Positions 42,452 to 52,200 of a stretch of 64,000 nt of DNA are shown here, piece after piece. Origin of the DNA: Streptomyces sp. Root431 (GTDB lineage Bacteria > Actinomycetota > Actinomycetes > Streptomycetales > Streptomycetaceae). Position 1 is the first letter of the stretch. The number at the start of each line of letters is the position of its first letter. Both the position numbers and the translations under genes were made by a program. The stretch covers positions 308,240-372,239 of the forward strand of contig NZ_LMEI01000011.1 of NCBI RefSeq assembly GCF_001426585.1. Direction: 5' to 3'. The notes under the pieces are model-generated. The model did no database searches. It was not told the origin of the DNA and was given only the letters and a program-made list of their open reading frames with translations.

Positions 42452-43064
42452 TCCATTCCTGGAGGTGCGGGGCCTCGGCGCCGATGGTCGTCGGGTCGCC
42501 GTGGCCGGTGCGGACGACCGTCTCCGGGGGCAGGGTGAGGAGCTTCTCGCGGATCGAGTCGACGATCGTCGGGAAGTCCGAGAAGGACCGGCCCGTCGCG
42601 CCGGGGCCGCCCTGGAAGAGGGTGTCCCCGGTGAAGACCGTGCCCAGCTCCGGGGCGTGGAGGCAGACCGCTCCGGGGGCGTGTCCCGGGGTGTGGAGGA
42701 CCGTGAGGTCCGTGCCGGCGATCGTGAGGACCTGACCGTCGGCGAGGTCGCCGTCCGGGCTGTGGTCGGGGTGGGTCTGCTTCCACAGCGGCTGGTCGGC
42801 GGGGTGGAGCAGGATGCGGGCGCCGGTGGCGGCCGCGAGCGCCGGGGCCGCGTCGACGTGGTCGTTGTGGGCGTGGGTGCAGACGATGGCGCGCAGGGCG
42901 CGGCCGTCGAGGGCGGCGAGGATCGCCTCGGCGTCGTGGGCGGCGTCGATCACGATCGCCTCGGTGTCGTCGCCGACGATCCAGACGTTGTTGTCGACGT
43001 CCCAGGTGCCGCCGTCGAGGGAGAAGGTGCCGGAGGTGACCAGGTGGTCGATGCGGGCGGCCAT
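42435..43064 (-). CDS. MBL-fold hydrolase linked to MscR
   Basis: Metallo-beta-lactamase-fold hydrolase of 209 residues, glyoxalase-II-like. Zinc motif THAHNDHVD (H64, H66, D68, H69), then HTPGHAPGA, FTGDTLFQGG and a terminal TGHGDPTT His. Its ATG at 43064 overlaps the stop of the dehydrogenase upstream (TGATG), so the two are made together. Since MscR makes S-formylmycothiol from S-hydroxymethylmycothiol, a thioester hydrolase that releases formate and mycothiol is the natural partner; this is inference. Confidence 0.88.
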   Translation of the reverse strand: MAARIDHLVTSGTFSLDGGTWDVDNNVWIVGDDTEAIVIDAAHDAEAILAALDGRALRAIVCTHAHNDHVDAAPALAAATGARILLHPADQPLWKQTHPDHSPDGDLADGQVLTIAGTDLTVLHTPGHAPGAVCLHAPELGTVFTGDTLFQGGPGATGRSFSDFPTIVDSIREKLLTLPPETVVRTGHGDPTTIGAEAPHLQEWINRGH

Positions 43065-44149
43065 CAGAGGACCACGACCGAGCGCAGGACGTCGCCCTCG
43101 TGCATGCGGGCGAAGGCCTTCTCGACGTCGCCGAGGCCGACGGTCTCGGTGACGAAGGCGGCGAGGTCGATGCGGCCCTGCTGGTGCAGGTCGATCAGCA
43201 TCGGGAAGTCGCGGGAGGGCAGGCAGTCCCCGTACCAGGAGGACTTGAGGGCGCCGCCGCGGCCGAAGACGTCGAGGAGGGGGAGGTCGAGCCGCATCTC
43301 CGGGCTGGGGACGCCGACCAGGACGACGGTGCCGGCGAGGTCGCGGGCATAGAAGGCCTGCTCATACGTCTCGGGGCGGCCGACGGCCTCGATGACGACG
43401 TCGGCGCCGAAGCCGCCGGTGAGCTCACGGATCGACTCGACGGCGTCGGAGGTGCGGGAGTTGACGGTGTGTGTGGCACCCATCTCCTTCGCCTTGGCCA
43501 GCTTCCGGTCGTCGATGTCGACGGCGATGATCTTCGCGGCGCCGGCGAGGCGGGAGCCGACGATCGCCGCGTCGCCGACGCCGCCACAGCCGATGACGGC
43601 GACGGTGTCGCCGCGGCCGACGTTCCCGGTGTTGATGGCGGCGCCGATGCCCGCCATGACGCCGCAGCCGAGGAGGCCCGCGACCTCGGGGGCGACCGCG
43701 GGGTCGACCTTGGTGCACTGGCCGGCGGCGACGAGGGTCTTCTCGGCGAAGGCGCCGATGCCGAGGGCCGGCGAGAGCTCCGTGCCGTCGAGGAGGGTCA
43801 TCTTCTGCTTCGCGTTGTGGGTGGCGAAGCAGTACCAGGGGCGGCCTCGCCGACAGGCGCGGCACTGGCCGCACACCGCGCGCCAGTTGAGGATGACGTA
43901 GTCGCCGGGCTCGACCTCGGTGACGCCCTCGCCGACCGACTCGACGATTCCGGCGGCCTCGTGGCCGAGCAGGAAGGGGAACTCGTCGTTGATCGCGCCC
44001 TGCTTGTAGTGGAGATCCGTGTGGCAGACGCCGCAGGCCTGGATCTTCACGACGGCCTCGCCGGGTCCGGGATCGGGGATCACGATCGTCTCGACCCGTA
44101 CCGGTTCGTTCCTGCCGGGGGCGATGACCCCCTGGACGTGCTGCGGCAT
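43064..44149 (-). CDS. mscR: S-(hydroxymethyl)mycothiol dehydrogenase / S-nitrosomycothiol reductase
   Basis: Zinc alcohol dehydrogenase of 361 residues that detoxifies formaldehyde as its mycothiol adduct and reduces S-nitrosomycothiol. Catalytic zinc ligands C39 (CGVCHTD) and His in LLGHEAAG; structural zinc Cys in CGQCRACRRGRPWYC; NAD motif GCGGVGDAAI and the acidic IIAVDIDDRK end of the second strand (NAD-specific). The mycothiol class is recognised by the GRNEPVRVETI start and ATHNAKQKMTLLDG. ATG at 44149 follows GGAAGGGAAG. First gene of a two-gene operon. Confidence 0.93.
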   Translation of the reverse strand: MPQHVQGVIAPGRNEPVRVETIVIPDPGPGEAVVKIQACGVCHTDLHYKQGAINDEFPFLLGHEAAGIVESVGEGVTEVEPGDYVILNWRAVCGQCRACRRGRPWYCFATHNAKQKMTLLDGTELSPALGIGAFAEKTLVAAGQCTKVDPAVAPEVAGLLGCGVMAGIGAAINTGNVGRGDTVAVIGCGGVGDAAIVGSRLAGAAKIIAVDIDDRKLAKAKEMGATHTVNSRTSDAVESIRELTGGFGADVVIEAVGRPETYEQAFYARDLAGTVVLVGVPSPEMRLDLPLLDVFGRGGALKSSWYGDCLPSRDFPMLIDLHQQGRIDLAAFVTETVGLGDVEKAFARMHEGDVLRSVVVL

Positions 44150-44214
44150 CGCGAACTTCCCTTCCTCCGACCGGATCTTGTAAGGCTCTTGCGTACCACT
44201 ATCTCCTGACAAAA

Positions 44215-44253
44215 GGCGAGTCCCCCGCAGGCTGCGCCTGTGGGGGACTCGCC
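44215..44253 (-). terminator. Terminator after the amino-acid permease gene
   Basis: Seventeen-base arms GGCGAGTCCCCCGCAGG and CCTGTGGGGGACTCGCC (one G-U), loop CTGCG, 20 bases past the stop. Confidence 0.9.
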
Positions 44254-44272
44254 GGCTCCCGTGGGGAGAGTC

Positions 44273-45733
44273 TCAGTCCCGGTGCGTCGCGGCGGTCGTA
44301 CGGACCCGGCGGCGGACCAGGAACCAGCCGCCGACGAGGGCCGCAGCGATGAGCGGCAGGCAGTTGACCGTGGTGCGGCCGATGCCGCCGTCCATCCACA
44401 TGAGGACGAGGACGGAGGCGAGGAAGACCAGGGTCACGATCTGGGTGTACGGGGCCCAGGGCAGGTTGTAGCCGGGGCGGGTGAGCTTGCCCTGCTGGGC
44501 GTTGCGCCAGAAGAGCAGCGAGCAGACCATGATCATGGCCCAGGTGCCGATGATGCCGATCGAGGCGAAGTTGAGGACGAGCTCGAAGGCCTCGCCGGGC
44601 ATGACGTAGTTGAGGGCGACGCCGAGGACGCCGAAGCCCGCGGTGAGCAGGATGCCGCCGTAGGGGACACCGCCCTTGTTCATGACGCCGGTGAACTTGG
44701 GCGCGGAGCCGGCGAGCGACATCGAGCGCAGGATGCGGCCGGTGGAGTAGAGGCCGGAGTTGAGGCTGGAGAGCGCGGCGGTGAGGACGACGAGGTTCAT
44801 CACGCCGGCGGCGCCGGGGATGCCCAGCTTGTCGAAGACGGTGACGAAGGGGCTCTGGTCGCCGGTGTACGCGGTGTACGGGAGGATCAGCGCGAGCAGG
44901 ACGACGGAGCCGACGTAGAAGAGGCCCACGCGCCACATGATCGAGTTGATCGCCTTCGGCATGATCTTCTCGGGGTTCTCGGTCTCGCCGGCGGCGACGC
45001 CGCACAGCTCGACGGAGGCGTAGGCGAAGACGACGCCCTGGATGAGCAGCAGCATCGGCATCATGCCGTTCGGGAAGATGCCGCCGTTTTCCGTGATGTT
45101 GCCGAGGCCCGGGGTGTGGCCGCCGACGTCGTGCGAGGTCACGACGAGGAAGATGCCGATCAGCATGAAGGCGACGAGGGCGCCGACCTTGATGATCGCG
45201 AACCAGAACTCCATCTCGCCGAAGTACTTCACGGAGATGAGGTTGGCGGCGAGGACGACCGCGAGGGCGATCAGGGCGAGGACCCACTGGGGGACGTCGC
45301 TGAACATCGCCCAGAAGTGGGCGTAGGTCGCGGCGGCGGTGATGTCGGCGACGGCGGTGGTCGACCAGTTGAGGAAGTACAGCCAGCCGGCCGTGTAGGC
45401 GCCCTTCTCGCCCATGAACTCACGGGCGTAGGAGACGAAGGCGCCGGACGAGGGGCGGTAGAGCACCAGCTCGCCGAGGGCCCGCACCACGAAGAAGGCG
45501 AAGACGCCGCAGACGGCGTAGGCGATGAAGAGGGAGGGGCCCGCCTGGGACATCCGGCCGCCGGCGCCGAGGAAGAGGCCGGTGCCGATGGCGCCGCCGA
45601 TGGCGATCATGTTGATGTGCCGGGACTTGAGGTCCTTGCGGTATCCGGCGTCGCCTGCGTCGACGTGGGGGGATGCGGCCGGGCTCGCCTGAACGGCGGA
45701 CAGCGGCTCGGCCGCGGTGACGCGGTCACTCAT
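44273..45733 (-). CDS. APC-family amino-acid permease (AnsP/GabP type)
   Basis: Proton-coupled amino-acid transporter with twelve membrane helices, 486 residues. After a 34-residue cytoplasmic head comes the family signature RHINMIAIGGAIGTGLFLGAG (broken here: RHINMIAIGG, AIGTGLFLGAG), then the VCGVFAFFVVRALGEL motif and, in helix 8, SSLNSGLYSTGRIL. The best match in memory is L-asparagine permease, but GABA and other amino acids are possible. ATG at 45733. A transcription unit of its own, with a 174-base leader to the GntR stop. Confidence 0.9.
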   Translation of the reverse strand: MSDRVTAAEPLSAVQASPAASPHVDAGDAGYRKDLKSRHINMIAIGGAIGTGLFLGAGGRMSQAGPSLFIAYAVCGVFAFFVVRALGELVLYRPSSGAFVSYAREFMGEKGAYTAGWLYFLNWSTTAVADITAAATYAHFWAMFSDVPQWVLALIALAVVLAANLISVKYFGEMEFWFAIIKVGALVAFMLIGIFLVVTSHDVGGHTPGLGNITENGGIFPNGMMPMLLLIQGVVFAYASVELCGVAAGETENPEKIMPKAINSIMWRVGLFYVGSVVLLALILPYTAYTGDQSPFVTVFDKLGIPGAAGVMNLVVLTAALSSLNSGLYSTGRILRSMSLAGSAPKFTGVMNKGGVPYGGILLTAGFGVLGVALNYVMPGEAFELVLNFASIGIIGTWAMIMVCSLLFWRNAQQGKLTRPGYNLPWAPYTQIVTLVFLASVLVLMWMDGGIGRTTVNCLPLIAAALVGGWFLVRRRVRTTAATHRD

Positions 45734-45907
45734 GGAGTTGTTCGCCTTCGTGAGGGGGCTGTGCGGTACCCGGCCGTGCCTCGTGGGGGTTGTCCCCGGC
45801 ACGGCCAGCGCACATCCTCACGGCAAGGAGCACCCACTGACTGTGGTGCATGTCACTGAACGCCCATATTTGAGCTAGTTCAGAGCTTGACGGCGCACTT
45901 GGCGCTT

Positions 45908-46609
45908 TTACGGGGCGAGGACGTCGAGCTCCTGGAGGGCGCCGACCGCGATCTGGCGGGTGAGCTCCTCGGCGCGGGCCGCGTTCCGCTCCCGTACCGC
46001 CTCGGCGACCTGGACGTGGAGGGTGACGGCGGCCGGGTCGGGGTCCTCGAACATCACGTGGTGGTGGGTGCGTCCGGTGAGGACCTCGGCGACGACGTCG
46101 CCGAGGCGGGCGAACATCTCGTTCCCGGAGGCGTTGAGGACGACCCGGTGGAAGGCGATGTCGTGGACGAGGTACTCCTCCAGGCGCCGGCCGCGCGAGG
46201 TGGCGACCATGCCGAGGGCCTGCTCGGTGAGCTCGCGGCACTGCTCGGGGGTGGCGTGGAGGGCGGCGAGGCCGGCGGCGACGGGTTCGACGGCCGAGCG
46301 GAGCACGGTGAGGGAGCGGAGCTGGCGGGGGCGGTCGGCGCCGGCGAGCCGCCACCGGATGACCTGGGGGTCGTAGACGTTCCAGCTCGCGGTGGGGAGC
46401 ACGGTCACGCCGACGCGGCGGCGGGACTCGACGAGGTGCATGGACTCCAGGACGCGCACGACCTCGCGGACCACCGTCCGGGAGACGTCGAAGCGTTGGG
46501 CGAGTTCGTCGGTGCGCAGCACGGTGCCCGGCGGGTACTCCCCCGCGGTGATCGCGAGACCCAGGGTGGCGAGGACGTGCGAATGAAGCCCCTGGGCCGG
46601 TGTCGTCAT
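45908..46609 (-). CDS. gntR: Gluconate regulator, GntR/FCD family
   Basis: Repressor of 233 residues. The winged helix-turn-helix is VLRTDELAQRFDVSRTVVREVVRVLES (residues 29-55, first part quoted), followed by an all-helical FCD effector domain with metal-binding-type His and Asp residues (HDIAFHRVVLNASGN). It faces gntK-gntP, and the perfect palindrome TAAAAGTA-C-TACTTTTA between them is the likely operator. ATG at 46609. Gluconate or its phosphate should be the inducer, by analogy with other gnt operons. Confidence 0.92.
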   Translation of the reverse strand: MTTPAQGLHSHVLATLGLAITAGEYPPGTVLRTDELAQRFDVSRTVVREVVRVLESMHLVESRRRVGVTVLPTASWNVYDPQVIRWRLAGADRPRQLRSLTVLRSAVEPVAAGLAALHATPEQCRELTEQALGMVATSRGRRLEEYLVHDIAFHRVVLNASGNEMFARLGDVVAEVLTGRTHHHVMFEDPDPAAVTLHVQVAEAVRERNAARAEELTRQIAVGALQELDVLAP

Positions 46610-46654
46610 GGTGGCAAGCCTATGCGGGCGGGCAGGGATGATCACCTCGGGAAT

Positions 46655-46671
46655 TAAAAGTACTACTTTTA
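46655..46671. promoter_or_regulatory. GntR operator in the gnt divergent promoter
   Basis: Perfect 17-base palindrome TAAAAGTACTACTTTTA (eight-base arms about a central C), strikingly AT-rich in this genome. Lies 46 bases from the gntR start and 86 from gntK. Confidence 0.8.
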
Positions 46672-46756
46672 CGTCACAGACCCTTGAATACGTCGTACCC
46701 AATGGGTTTCATGGGCGCGACGGATCGATGTCGAAGAAGACAGCGAGGCACCACCC

Positions 46757-47284
46757 ATGAGCACCACCCCCCAGCCCGGGACAAGGGCAGTCGTCGTCGT
46801 GATGGGCGTCGCCGGGACCGGCAAGACCACCATCGGTCCGCTGGTCGCCGAGGCGCTGGCCTTCCCCTACGCGGAGGGCGACGACTTCCACCCGGCGGCG
46901 AACGTCGCCAAGATGTCGGCCGGCGTCCCCCTGGACGACACCGACCGGGAGCCGTGGCTCGACGCCATCGGGGCGTGGGCGCACGACCGGGCCGGGCTCG
47001 GTGGTGTGGTGAGCAGTTCCGCGCTGAAGCGGGCGTACCGGGACCGGCTGCGCGCCGCGGCCCCCGGTGTCGTCTTCCTCCACCTGACCGGCGACCGGGA
47101 GCTCATCGAGGGCCGGATGGCCGCGCGCAAGGGGCACTTCATGCCGACGGCGCTCCTCGACTCCCAGTTCGCCACCCTGCAGCCGTTGCAGGACGACGAG
47201 GCCGGCGTCGCCGTCGACGTCTCCGGCACCCCCGAAGAGATCGCCTCCAGGGCCGTCGTCGCGCTCCGCGGCCTCGCGTCCTGA
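46757..47284 (+). CDS. gntK: Gluconokinase
   Basis: Phosphorylates gluconate to 6-phosphogluconate for the pentose-phosphate pathway. P-loop kinase of 175 residues with Walker A GVAGTGKTT (17-25), the gluconokinase motif EGDDFHPAANVAKMSAGVPLDD at 40-61 (quoted in parts: EGDDFHP, NVAKMSAG), and the LSDSQF-like DSQFATLQPL towards the end. ATG at 46757. First gene of the gntKP operon, 46 bases ahead of the permease. Confidence 0.96.
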   Translation: MSTTPQPGTRAVVVVMGVAGTGKTTIGPLVAEALAFPYAEGDDFHPAANVAKMSAGVPLDDTDREPWLDAIGAWAHDRAGLGGVVSSSALKRAYRDRLRAAAPGVVFLHLTGDRELIEGRMAARKGHFMPTALLDSQFATLQPLQDDEAGVAVDVSGTPEEIASRAVVALRGLAS

Positions 47285-47330
47285 CCTCTCGTCCCGTCCC
47301 CGTTCCCCCGCTCGTACGAAGGACACCACC

Positions 47331-48728
47331 GTGCCCAGTCTCAGCGTCGAGATCCTGGCAGCGGACGCCGCCGAACCCATCACCTCGGCAGGCAACGCCC
47401 AGCTCGGCATCGCCGTCGTCGCCGGCATCGCCCTGATCGTCCTGCTCATCACCAAGTTCAAGCTGCACGCGTTCCTGGCGCTGACCATCGGGTCGCTCGC
47501 GCTCGGCGCGTTCGCCGGCGCGCCGCTCGCCGACACCATCAAGTCCTTCACCACCGGCCTCGGCGCCACCGTCGCCGGCGTGGGCGTCCTGATCGCCCTC
47601 GGCGCGATCCTCGGCAAGCTGCTCGCCGACTCGGGCGGCGCCGACCAGATCGTCGACACGATCCTGGCCAAGGCGAGCGGCCGGGCCATGCCCTGGGCGA
47701 TGGTCCTCATCGCCTCCGTGATCGGCCTGCCGCTCTTCTTCGAGGTCGGCATCGTGCTGCTGATCCCGGTCGTGCTGCTCGTCGCCAAGCGCGGCAACTA
47801 CTCCCTGATGCGGATCGGCATCCCCGCCCTCGCGGGCCTCTCCGTGATGCACGGGCTGATCCCGCCGCACCCCGGGCCGCTCGTCGCGATCGACGCGCTC
47901 GGCGCCAACCTGGGCGTCACGCTCGCGCTCGGTCTCGTCGTCGCCATCCCGACCGTGATCATCGCCGGTCCGGTGTTCTCCCGGTACGCCGCCCGCTGGG
48001 TGGACATCCCGGTCCCCGAGAACATGGTCCCCGTCCGTCCCTCCGACGACCTGGAGAAGCGTCCCGGCTTCGGCGCCACCGTGGCGACGATCCTGCTGCC
48101 GGTCGTCCTGATGCTGGTCAAGGCGCTCGTCGACATCGTCGTCGACGACCCGGAGAACGGGGTCCAGAAGGTCACCGACGTCATCGGCTCACCGCTGATC
48201 GCGCTGCTCGCCGCCGTCATAGTCGGCATGTTCACCCTGGGCCGGGCCGCCGGCTTCACCAAGGAGCGGATCTCCTCGACCGTCGAGAAGTCGCTCGCCC
48301 CGATCGCGGGCGTGCTGCTGATCGTCGGCGCGGGCGGCGGCTTCAAGCAGACCCTCATCGACATCGGCGTCGGCCAGATGATCCTGGACTTCTCCAAGAG
48401 CTGGTCCATCCCGGCGCTGCTGCTCGCCTGGCTGATCGCGGTCGCGATCCGGCTCGCGACCGGTTCCGCGACGGTGGCGACGATCTCGGCGGCGGGGCTC
48501 GTGGCTCCGCTCGCGGAAGGAATGTCGACGAGCGAGACGGCGCTGCTCGTGCTCGCGATCGGCGCGGGGTCGCTCTTCTTCAGCCATGTGAACGACGCCG
48601 GGTTCTGGCTGGTGAAGGAGTACTTCGGAATGACCGTCGGCCAGACGGTCAAGACCTGGTCGGTGATGGAGACGATCATCTCGGTCGTGGGCATCGTGTT
48701 CGTGCTGCTGCTGTCGCTGGTGTTGTAG
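47331..48728 (+). CDS. gntP: Gluconate permease GntP
   Basis: Gluconate:proton symporter of the GntP family, 465 residues, about 12-14 membrane segments. Characteristic blocks are GGADQIVDTILAKASGRAMPWAM, GLPLFFEVGIVLLIPVVL, the HGLIPPHPGPL motif near residue 185 and FSHVNDAGFWLVKEYF near the C-terminus (each typical of GntP). GTG at 47331. Repression by GntR through the palindrome at 46655 is expected for both genes. Confidence 0.95.
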   Translation: MPSLSVEILAADAAEPITSAGNAQLGIAVVAGIALIVLLITKFKLHAFLALTIGSLALGAFAGAPLADTIKSFTTGLGATVAGVGVLIALGAILGKLLADSGGADQIVDTILAKASGRAMPWAMVLIASVIGLPLFFEVGIVLLIPVVLLVAKRGNYSLMRIGIPALAGLSVMHGLIPPHPGPLVAIDALGANLGVTLALGLVVAIPTVIIAGPVFSRYAARWVDIPVPENMVPVRPSDDLEKRPGFGATVATILLPVVLMLVKALVDIVVDDPENGVQKVTDVIGSPLIALLAAVIVGMFTLGRAAGFTKERISSTVEKSLAPIAGVLLIVGAGGGFKQTLIDIGVGQMILDFSKSWSIPALLLAWLIAVAIRLATGSATVATISAAGLVAPLAEGMSTSETALLVLAIGAGSLFFSHVNDAGFWLVKEYFGMTVGQTVKTWSVMETIISVVGIVFVLLLSLVL

Positions 48729-48774
48729 CCGCCGGACGCTCCCAGGGCCGGTCGTGGCTGACAGACTGTCGGCC

Positions 48775-49206
48775 ATGACCGGCCCTCTCGCGCTCAAGCC
48801 CTTGCTCCTCGCCTTCCCCGGACCCCTGCGGGACCGGCTCGTCTCGGCGGTGCTCGCCGGCGAGAAGACCGCCACGACGGGGCTCCTCATGGAGTACGAG
48901 GTCGAGAAGGAGGACCTGCCCGAGGCGGGCGAGCGCTCGGCGCTCATCGACTCGGACGGTCGCGAGGTGGCCGTCGTGGAGATCACCGAGGTCCACGTCC
49001 TGCCCCTGGGCGAGGCGGACCTCGCCCTCGCGCTCGGCGAGGGCGAGGGGTACCGGTCGGTGGCGGAATGGCGCGCGGGCTACGAGAGCTTCTGGCACAG
49101 CGGGGAGATGCGGGAGGCGCTGGGGGACCCGGAGTTCGTGGTGGACGACGGGACGATGCTGGTCGTGGAGTGGTTCAAGGTGGTCGAGGTGCTTCAGGTG
49201 GGGTGA
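48775..49206 (+). CDS. ASCH-domain protein
   Basis: Small protein of 143 residues with the ASCH fold (PUA-like), which binds RNA or acts as a nucleoside-related hydrolase. Typical features are GEKTATTGLLMEYE (the G-x-K-x-x-T motif of ASCH), GREVAVVEITEVHVLP and the C-terminal VVEWFKVVEVL strand. ATG at 48775 has no clear ribosome site. The last 13 bases overlap the end of the convergent NACHT gene. Function unknown; recent work links some ASCH proteins to modified-cytidine hydrolysis, which I cannot confirm here. Confidence 0.85.
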   Translation: MTGPLALKPLLLAFPGPLRDRLVSAVLAGEKTATTGLLMEYEVEKEDLPEAGERSALIDSDGREVAVVEITEVHVLPLGEADLALALGEGEGYRSVAEWRAGYESFWHSGEMREALGDPEFVVDDGTMLVVEWFKVVEVLQVG

Positions 49207-52200
49207 GGGGCGAGGACGGACAGGAGGCGTTCGGCGAAGGTGCGGATCTCGCCCGTGGCCGTCTCGGCCTGGTGCCTGAGCAGGGCAAGGAGCTCCGGGT
49301 CGTCGCGCCGGGCGTCGGCGAGGATACGCAGGGCGTCGCGCCGGACCTCCGGATCCGGGTCGCGCTCGAGGCGGTCCCGGGCCAGGTCCAGCACGTCGGG
49401 CTTGTCGCCTCGTCGCCTGCCGAGCTCTCGGAGGGCGCCTGCCCTCACCGACACGTGGTCGTCCTCGGCGGCCCTTCCGAGAACCTGTCGTACGGCTTCC
49501 GGATCGTCGTCGTACCCGGCCAGCAGCAGGTGGCACGCCGTCCATCTGACGAGGTCGTCGGCATCGTGTTCGGCACGGTATCGAAGGGCGTCACGTGCCT
49601 CGCCGTCCGCGCAGTCGGAGAGGTACCGAAGGGCGCGAAGCTGGACGTCCGCGCTCGGGTCGCATGCGACACGCTCCAGCAGCAGGTCACGCACGCCCGG
49701 CTCATCGATCGTCAGCCGCCGCCCCAGGGCTCCTACGGCAGCGCCTCGGACGGCGTCGATGTCGTCGTTCCGCATCCGCTCGACGATGAGGTCGAACGAC
49801 TCCCCGCCCGTGTCGCCTCGATCCGCGAGACATCCCAACGCGGCCGTACGCACCTCGGATTCCTCGTGTCCGCAGAGGCCATGGAGCAGCCGACGCACCG
49901 TCGGGTCGTCCGCCCTGACGTGCCGCAGGGCTCTTACCCCGGCCGCCGTCACCTGAGGGTTCTCCTCGTTCCACACTCGGTCGAAGAGCAGGCCCCGCAC
50001 CCCGGGGTCGCGTCCCACGACCTCGTCCACGGCATCCAGTGCCGCTGCCCGAGTTCCGGGATCCTCGTCTGCCAGAGCCGTTCGCAGGGCCGCCGAGGCC
50101 GCCGCCGTGTCCTCCCTGTTCCTCACGAGCCAGTGGACCGTTCGGTACCGGACATGCGGAGCCGGATCCCGAAGGGCGGAGTCGAGCCCCGCCCGGACAT
50201 CGTGGACGTCGAGGCTTTGATGGGGAAGAGAGTCGACGGCGGCGCACCTGACCTCCGCGTCGTCGTCATGCGCGAGCCGGTCGAGGGCGAGGAAGGTCCT
50301 CGTCTGCGCGTCGCCGCGCCGGACGTTCCTCGTGTGCTCCAGAATCTCCACCCGCACGGTGGGACTCTCCTCCTCCCTCAGGCGACGTCGGACACAGTCC
50401 CACGCGGCGGGGTCGTCGCCGAGATGGCTCAGGAGATGACGTACGGCGGCGATCCTCACCACCGGACTCGCACTCCGTGTCGCCAGGTCCACGAGGTCGT
50501 CGGTCCGGGACGTCTCCTCGCCGCCACTCAGGAACAGCGCGATGTCCATCGCGAGGTGATCCGGGCTGTTGACGGGGAGATACCGGTGATGCCGGGTCTT
50601 CTTGCGGTCGTGCCATGCCGGTTGCCACGAAAGATACGCGTCTCGGCCGTCCCATCGCCGCCCCAGGGCGGCAAAGGACGTCCCCAGAGAAGCGGCGTTC
50701 TGCCAGGGGTTGAACGAGGTCACTCCCAGCGCCTCGGCGAGGGTGAGTAGCCGGATGACTTCCCGCACCATCGCCACGCTCTGCGGTGCGAGCGCACCGA
50801 GCCGGCGGACCTCGGCCAGGGAACGGGCCACGAACGCGACCTCGACGAAGGCCTTGTCCCCTCGCTGGAGCGGGACACGGATGTCACGCGGCGCCAGGAG
50901 CCGGTCGATCACGCCCGCCACGAATCGCTCGTGCAGCAGGCCCACGAGCAGGAGCAGGACCTCGTGCCAGGCAGGGTCGTGGACCTTCGCCGCGAAGAGT
51001 TCCTGGAGGTCCTCCTCCGAGATTTCGCGCCTGTAGTTGAAGCGGTGGGCCAGGTCCGTCGCCGTGAGGTACTCCAGGAACGTGCGGTGGACGAAGCCGT
51101 AGATCTCGCCGCCGAAGCGGCTGAGGATGAAGTTGCGGTGGCGGAACTGGTCCAGCATCACGCGGGCAGCCGTGGCCGCGCGGTCCGGGGGCAGGAGGTA
51201 GTGGTCCTTGAGGTACTCCTCGAAGCTCTTGATGAGGTCGGGGCCCGCGATGTGGTTGCCGGAGATGCCTCCGTGGCCTTCCTGCATCTGGCGGGCGATG
51301 AGACAGAGGAGTTCACGTTTGTCCTCGGCGCCCAGGTACGGGAGATGTTCCTCGACCTGGCGGTCCTTGAGGTACTTGCTGGGGTCCCAGTGCTCTACCA
51401 GGACGTCGACGGCGTGCTCGTACACCGTGCGCCGGTCGCGCGGAAGCTCGCGGCGGCGGCCGATGATCGCGAGGATCGTGAGGATCAGGGGGTTGCCCGC
51501 GAGTTCGCGGACCGAGGGGGAGGCATCCACTGCCGAGGTGACCCGCTCGGTCAGTTTTCGGGCCTGGTCGTGGTCTTCGGGGTGCGCGAGGGCGAACCAC
51601 CGCTCCGCGAAGGTGCCGATCTGCTCCCGGTCCAGGTCCTGGAGCATGAAGTTGGTGAAGCCCGCGCCGTCGAGGACCGTGCGCTGGTAGCCGTACCCGC
51701 GGGAGGTGACGACGATCCGGACCCGGGGGTGGCGGGCCGCGAAGCCGGCGATGCGGCGGGCGACCACGTCCCTGATGTCCCTCTCGAAGAGCTCGTCGAG
51801 GCCGTCGAAGATCACGATCGAGCTGTACGGGCCTCTGCCGTCGAGGAAGGTCGCCACCATGTCGGGCGGGAGGCCCAGACCCTCCGTCGCGTGCAGGTGG
51901 GCGAGGAAGTCCTCGAAGCTCCGGTCCCGCCAGGCGGCCTGTGCATAGTTGCGGAGTTCGACGATCAGCGGCAGCCTGCCGTGAAGCGCTTCGAGACCCT
52001 GTTGCGGTTCGGGGGCCGTGAGGGCCAGCGCCAGATAGCGGGCCAGGGTGGACTTGCCTGACCCGGGGTGGCCCAGGATGACGACCCGGTCGTGTTCGGG
52101 GGCGGTCAGGACGTCGAGGACGTCCTGTGGTGGCCGTTCCTGGTAGGCGCGGCGGACGCGCTCGACCGTCTCGCGGTCGATGCCGGGCGGCAGGTCGAGG

